Assembly: GCF_009741265.1 (NCBI RefSeq)
Contig: NZ_WOWL01000001.1
Span: 4,340,001 to 4,404,000 of the forward strand
Source: Pseudarthrobacter sp. GA104
GTDB lineage: Bacteria; Actinomycetota; Actinomycetes; Actinomycetales; Micrococcaceae
DNA: 64,000 bases
Direction: 5' to 3'
The notes under the pieces: model-generated
Told to the model about the DNA's origin: nothing
Database searches by the model: none
What the model saw: only the letters and a program-made list of their open reading frames with translations
Translations under genes and position numbers: made by a program
In this document: positions 60,737 through 64,000 of the stretch, in pieces
Layout: every line of letters starts with the position of its first letter
Numbering within the stretch: the first letter of the stretch is position 1

Positions 60737-61759
60737 ATGGCGAATCCCTCTGATCAAGCGGCAGCAGAGATCAAGATACATCCGGCAGTGGCGACCTTGA
60801 TGCATTCGGCGTCCAGATGGATGGACGATGCCCTTAAGGCCTGGGCGGAAGACGATTACGCGAAAGTGGCCGTGCTTGCGCCGTTGGCTGTCGAGCACTT
60901 GGGCAAAGCGACCCTTTGGCGGACAAATCCGGTCCTTATTGTTCCACTAAGCCAGGATGCAGAACACTCCCTTATTAGCCTGGCAACCAAACCTGACATT
61001 TCGGACCCTCGTCTCCGAACTATCAGTCTCGCGGTGCTGCTCCGACGCCTGGAGCAAATTCTTGGCGTGCTGCCAATCGACAAGAAGAGATGCGGGCGCA
61101 TGGTGGAAATCCGCAACGGGGCTATGCATGTCGGGTCCCCGAGCGAGTCCAGACACGTGCTGCTGGACTCCTTGGCGCTATGCAAACCGCTTCTGGAACG
61201 ACTAAAGGAGGATCCCAAGATCTTCTACGGTGACCACTATTGGACCGCACGCTCTCTCCTGGAGGAAAAACTTTCCGAAGCCGGTCACCGAGTCGCCGCA
61301 AAACGCGCACGTGCGCGCCATCACCTCAATGCCCTAGAGGCTCGGCTTGGAGAGATCCTGTTCCGGGAGACCACCGACAAACTTGAGGAGCAGGCTGCGG
61401 AACTGCTCAATCCAGAGGACTTCGGGAGCGGCTTCTACGGCTTGGATCAGGCGTGTCCTGAATGTGGTTCCAAAGGACGATTGTTCGGCAGGGTCGAGGG
61501 TGATCCGGAAGCCGATTGGGACGTCGAACCACTCGGGAATGGTCTCTATGAACCAGTCTTCGCCGGCGTCGACTGGAAACTTACCTTCCATCCCCAGACC
61601 TACGCATGCAACGTGTGCAGGCTGGAACTATTTGCAACAGACGAACTAAGCGAAGGCCACCTGCCCGCCTCCAGCTATGAAATCTCAGAGGAAGACTTGG
61701 GCGAAGAAGCCTACGACAGGCTCATCGAATCAATTGAGTTCGACCACGCCAACTTATAG
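60737..61759 (+). CDS. HEPN-like protein with Rx4H motif and zinc-ribbon pairs
   Basis: The protein has 340 residues. The first ~150 form a helical bundle that ends in EIRNGAMHVGS, an R-x4-H motif (Arg126, His131) of the kind used as the active site by HEPN ribonucleases. A helical linker (150-225) and a C-terminal part with CPECG (Cys240, Cys243) and CNVC (Cys291, Cys294), a split zinc ribbon, follow. HEPN proteins with this motif cut RNA during phage defence or as toxins. No separate antitoxin gene is adjacent. Assignment rests on one short motif and helical character, so it is tentative. Confidence 0.6.
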   Translation: MANPSDQAAAEIKIHPAVATLMHSASRWMDDALKAWAEDDYAKVAVLAPLAVEHLGKATLWRTNPVLIVPLSQDAEHSLISLATKPDISDPRLRTISLAVLLRRLEQILGVLPIDKKRCGRMVEIRNGAMHVGSPSESRHVLLDSLALCKPLLERLKEDPKIFYGDHYWTARSLLEEKLSEAGHRVAAKRARARHHLNALEARLGEILFRETTDKLEEQAAELLNPEDFGSGFYGLDQACPECGSKGRLFGRVEGDPEADWDVEPLGNGLYEPVFAGVDWKLTFHPQTYACNVCRLELFATDELSEGHLPASSYEISEEDLGEEAYDRLIESIEFDHANL

Positions 61760-62027
61760 TGGTGATTGGCCGCCGCCCAACAGCTTGCGGTTGTCGCCGA
61801 GTGGAAAAGTGATTCCCGGGCCGCTTTAGAAGCCGATCGCTGAGCCGGGGGAGGGTTCTGTACCCGTGAGTTCCAGAAAGCGCGTTGGAACAGAGGATTC
61901 AAGCACGGTTCAGAAGAAGCGAGGACAGACCCTGGACCGACGTAAGTAGGCGAACCGGTCTTGGTGAAGCGAACAAAGCGGGCGCAGGAACTCGTCGAAG
62001 CGGTCACCGCAACCCGGGACGTGCTGC
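61760..62027. other. 268-bp gene-free stretch with coding-like fragments
   Basis: Between the HEPN-like gene and the end of the PIN gene. Short stretches look like remnants of coding sequence (for example LAAAQQLAVVAEWKSDSRAA in one frame and VKRTKRAQELVEAVTATRD in another) but stops interrupt every frame. It is best seen as decayed sequence at a junction between cargo modules. Confidence 0.4.
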
Positions 62028-62474
62028 TCAAACATCCCAGCTGCCCTGTGTCCGGGTGGCGAACTCCTCTCGCGTACACGACTCGACGCTGAGTTCGGCG
62101 GCCTTCGCGCGAACTGCCTTGTCGTTCGACACGATGACCCACGTTGGCCCGAAGAGGAGCGATGCGGTTTTTTGCATCGCGTCCATTGCGCAGGCGACGA
62201 GCATCGGGTCGGCAGCGCCCTTGTTTGCGTAGAGGTTCACGAGTGCGGTGTCGTCCTCGGGCACGGTGGCCATGACCGTCCGGAGGAATCTCAGCACGCT
62301 CGCCGTAGTCGCGTACTCAACCGCCTTGAGCGCATCGCTATCGGGGTAGCCTTCGGCTTCGTGGAGAACCTCGGACGGGATCCGGCACCGCGTATGGAAG
62401 AACTCACTCGCTCGCTGTGCCGGCGACAAGTGTGAGAGGGCGTTGTTATCGACCAGGTACATTTCCTCATTCAT
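62028..62474 (-). CDS. PIN-domain protein
   Basis: The protein has 148 residues. It opens with LVDNNALSHLSP (Asp9 as the first metal ligand), has SEVLHEAEG (Glu pair) in the middle, AADPMLVACAM, and WVIVSNDKAVRAKA near the C-terminus, the order of acidic residues of PIN ribonucleases. Its start overlaps the end of the upstream gene (ATGA), so the two form a two-gene unit. It is probably the toxin or effector of the pair. Confidence 0.75.
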   Translation of the reverse strand: MNEEMYLVDNNALSHLSPAQRASEFFHTRCRIPSEVLHEAEGYPDSDALKAVEYATTASVLRFLRTVMATVPEDDTALVNLYANKGAADPMLVACAMDAMQKTASLLFGPTWVIVSNDKAVRAKAAELSVESCTREEFATRTQGSWDV

Positions 62475-63664
62475 CGGAGTACTGCCTTCAACTCGCCAAT
62501 CTCGCCGGTACCGATCCGATTCAGACAGACCACACGGCAGAATTCCCGCGCGGTGAGCCGCCGCTCATCGACCGCACGGAGCATCCGGGTAGTCAGCTCC
62601 CGGCCACTGTATTTCTTTATCGCGTTGACGGGCTTCGGCTGGCGCGGTTTCGGCCTTTGTCTGGTCAGGAACTCTTTCTCGAGTTCGTGCAGGTACCCGA
62701 TCGCGGTCAGGGCGGTGAGCCTGCCGAGCCGCATCGCTCTGACCGTCACTGCGCTCGGGGTTACTTTGAACAGATCTGCCGCGGCCTTCACGTCGTCGAG
62801 GTCTTCGAGCGTGATTCCTTGCAGCTCGGCCGCGGGCATGAGAATCTCGCCTACGATGTCGTACTCACGGCCCGCGTCAGGCGCGGCACTGTTCGCGTCG
62901 TAGCTGACCGGCGCGAATATCCCGCGTGCGACGAGCACCGCCATCAGTACGAGGGTGAAAATCTGCCGCCCGGCCGGCTCCTGAAAGTCCCCGTGGTCGC
63001 CGCCGGACAGGAAGATGTACGGCACCTTCGAGTCGCGCACGGTCATCCCGCTAAAGCGCACCTCGATGAGTTGAGGCATGAAGCCCCGCACGCTGCGGGA
63101 CACGAGCACCTGATTGGCTTCAAGCCGCTCGATGATCAGTTCGAGTGCGTCTTCCTTCTTACGAACTTGACGGATCGCGTCACGATCGAGCCCGAGGGCG
63201 TTAATAAGCGCATCGGCGTCTTCCCGCACGGTCGGACGGGGTCTGCGGAGCAGCCCAATGATCTTGTTCTTCGCGAGCGTGGGATCGTGCTTTCGGGCCA
63301 GTTCCTGTTTGCGGAGGAGGTCCTTCACGATCAACTCGACATCGCGCAGTTTCACTGTTGTTCGTGTGTTCACCGTGAACGTCTCTGGTGCAACTCCCTG
63401 CAGCAGCTTTTCACTCTTTGTGCGCAATTGTGTCCGTACCACGGCCGGGGGAGCGAAGAACAGTGGGTGTGGAACCTCGGCCTTTCGGGCAAGATCCAAG
63501 AGGTCGGAGTATTGGATCTTAGACTTCTCGAGGGCGTGGAGGTACGGTGCCCGCCCGTTAACGACAGAGTTCTCCAAGAGATCTTCGAAGACTGATCGGT
63601 CTATCGACACCGGTTCACCCGCAATGATCACGTGCACTTTGAAGCCCCCAAGTCCAGGTCCCAT
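62471..63664 (-). CDS. ImmA/IrrE-like protein without the HExxH zinc motif
   Basis: The protein has 397 residues from the ATG at 63664 (a GTG lies one codon earlier). The central part IFLSGGD...RQIFTLVLMAVLVARG has the layout of the ImmA/IrrE metallopeptidase, but where HELGH should follow FTL there is VLMAVL, so zinc binding is lost. The segment AADLFKVTPSAVTVRAMRLG matches the C-terminal helix of that family. The N-terminal ~110 residues are helical. A catalytically dead ImmA/IrrE protein paired with a PIN protein suggests a binding or neutralising role rather than proteolysis. Confidence 0.6.
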   Translation of the reverse strand: MGPGLGGFKVHVIIAGEPVSIDRSVFEDLLENSVVNGRAPYLHALEKSKIQYSDLLDLARKAEVPHPLFFAPPAVVRTQLRTKSEKLLQGVAPETFTVNTRTTVKLRDVELIVKDLLRKQELARKHDPTLAKNKIIGLLRRPRPTVREDADALINALGLDRDAIRQVRKKEDALELIIERLEANQVLVSRSVRGFMPQLIEVRFSGMTVRDSKVPYIFLSGGDHGDFQEPAGRQIFTLVLMAVLVARGIFAPVSYDANSAAPDAGREYDIVGEILMPAAELQGITLEDLDDVKAAADLFKVTPSAVTVRAMRLGRLTALTAIGYLHELEKEFLTRQRPKPRQPKPVNAIKKYSGRELTTRMLRAVDERRLTAREFCRVVCLNRIGTGEIGELKAVLR

Positions 63665-63803
63665 CACAGACTCAGTATTTGTCTATTCCACGCAATCTAC
63701 ACCGTAGAAATGGCAAAAAATGGGACGTCCACGCCAATGCAGCTCCAGCAGGGCGTCTGTCGGGACACGTGATTTGTCGATGGAGGGCCGGCGGCGTCTT
63801 TTT

Positions 63804-63947
63804 ATGATCAGCAGCGTGCCTTTCCCGATTGAAGAAGGCCCATCTGGTAAAGCCGTGAATGTGGGAGGCGCTCTTATTGCACCTCACGTTTCTCTCGCTA
63901 TGTCGGTGCCGGACGATACCTTTAGAGCAATAGCTGACCACATTTGA
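63804..63947 (+). CDS. Possible small protein or truncated gene (47 residues)
   Basis: An ATG at 63804 starts MISSVPFPIEEGPSGKAVNV and ends with TGA at 63947. The composition is protein-like, but codon bias is weaker than in the main genes and no ribosome binding site is clear. It may be a small gene or the start of a decayed one. Confidence 0.35.
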   Translation: MISSVPFPIEEGPSGKAVNVGGALIAPHVSLAMSVPDDTFRAIADHI

Positions 63948-63979
63948 ATCGTGCACTTGAGATCTAGGAGAACCACCAC

Positions 63980-64000
63980 GTGGCACCGATAATCGGCGAA
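63980..64000 (+). CDS. Possible gene start at the right edge
   Basis: A GTG at 63980 with AGGAG 9 bases upstream begins VAPIIGE and leaves the window after 21 bases. Only the ribosome binding site and spacing support it. Confidence 0.35.

Noticed and set aside
61885..62232. 115-codon open frame after the HEPN-like gene
   Set aside because: It overlaps the PIN gene on the opposite strand and has no ribosome binding site; the sequence is Arg/Ser/Thr-rich as in other shadow frames.
1..64000. CRISPR arrays, tRNA, rRNA or insertion sequences with transposase
   Set aside because: No regularly spaced direct repeats, cloverleaf-like sequences or transposase motifs (DDE, IS terminal repeats) were found by reading both strands; a covariance-model search would settle the RNA genes.

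Overview
The window looks like the backbone of a large, self-transmissible element, most likely a plasmid (an integrated element cannot be excluded), from a high-GC actinobacterium. Coding regions are GC-rich with G/C third positions and AGGAGG-type ribosome binding sites. The conjugation genes are of the Gram-positive kind. I cannot name the genus; something Micrococcales/Arthrobacter-like is a guess. No rRNA, tRNA or CRISPR array was seen, and no ParA/RepA or VirB4-type ATPase was recognised.

Layout. (1) 1-0.48 kb: the edge of a membrane/LysM gene. (2) 0.66-11.6 kb, + strand: a DNA-metabolism and AAA+ block holding a possible ssDNA-binding-like protein, a PrimPol-like primase, a MoxR ATPase, a VWA protein, a two-domain Clp-type ATPase and a UvrD-like SF1 helicase. 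Nearly every gene is followed by its own GC-rich hairpin. (3) 11.7-20.1 kb: small accessory genes, including a decayed gene, a DUF4031 protein, a PNKP-type 3'-phosphatase, a Phd/RelE-like toxin-antitoxin pair, small membrane proteins and an ATP-dependent DNA ligase. (4) 20.2-28.4 kb, - strand: an HU-like protein, two unknown proteins and a 1850-residue protein carrying, in order, the signature motifs of RNA polymerase beta and then beta' in one chain. (5) 28.6-50.5 kb, - strand: conjugation genes (VirD4/TraG coupling protein, membrane coiled-coil protein, second Clp ATPase, HUH relaxase, an A-B-A-B duplicated set of single-pass membrane proteins, a VirB6-like/lysozyme/CHAP-like fusion and a pilin-like protein). 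(6) 50.5-52.6 kb: a 459-bp gene-free stretch, an XRE regulator and a tyrosine recombinase. (7) 52.8-64 kb: a defence-like cargo region with an adenine methyltransferase/SF2 helicase/GIY-YIG nuclease operon, a NERD protein, a HEPN-motif protein and a PIN/degenerate ImmA-IrrE pair.

The main finding is the single-chain beta-beta' RNA polymerase-like protein. Its gene is separated by one base from a 606-residue partner candidate. A family of CTATCG/GAGTCGATAG boxes, often as CTATC-N11/13-GATAG dyads, lies in about ten upstream regions of this element, including in front of the polymerase gene, and I did not see it in the cargo region. An element with its own transcription machinery and its own promoter or operator set is a coherent hypothesis, but only the motifs and boxes are directly seen. 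The methyltransferase/helicase/GIY-YIG operon and the duplicated A-B conjugation module are secondary points of interest.
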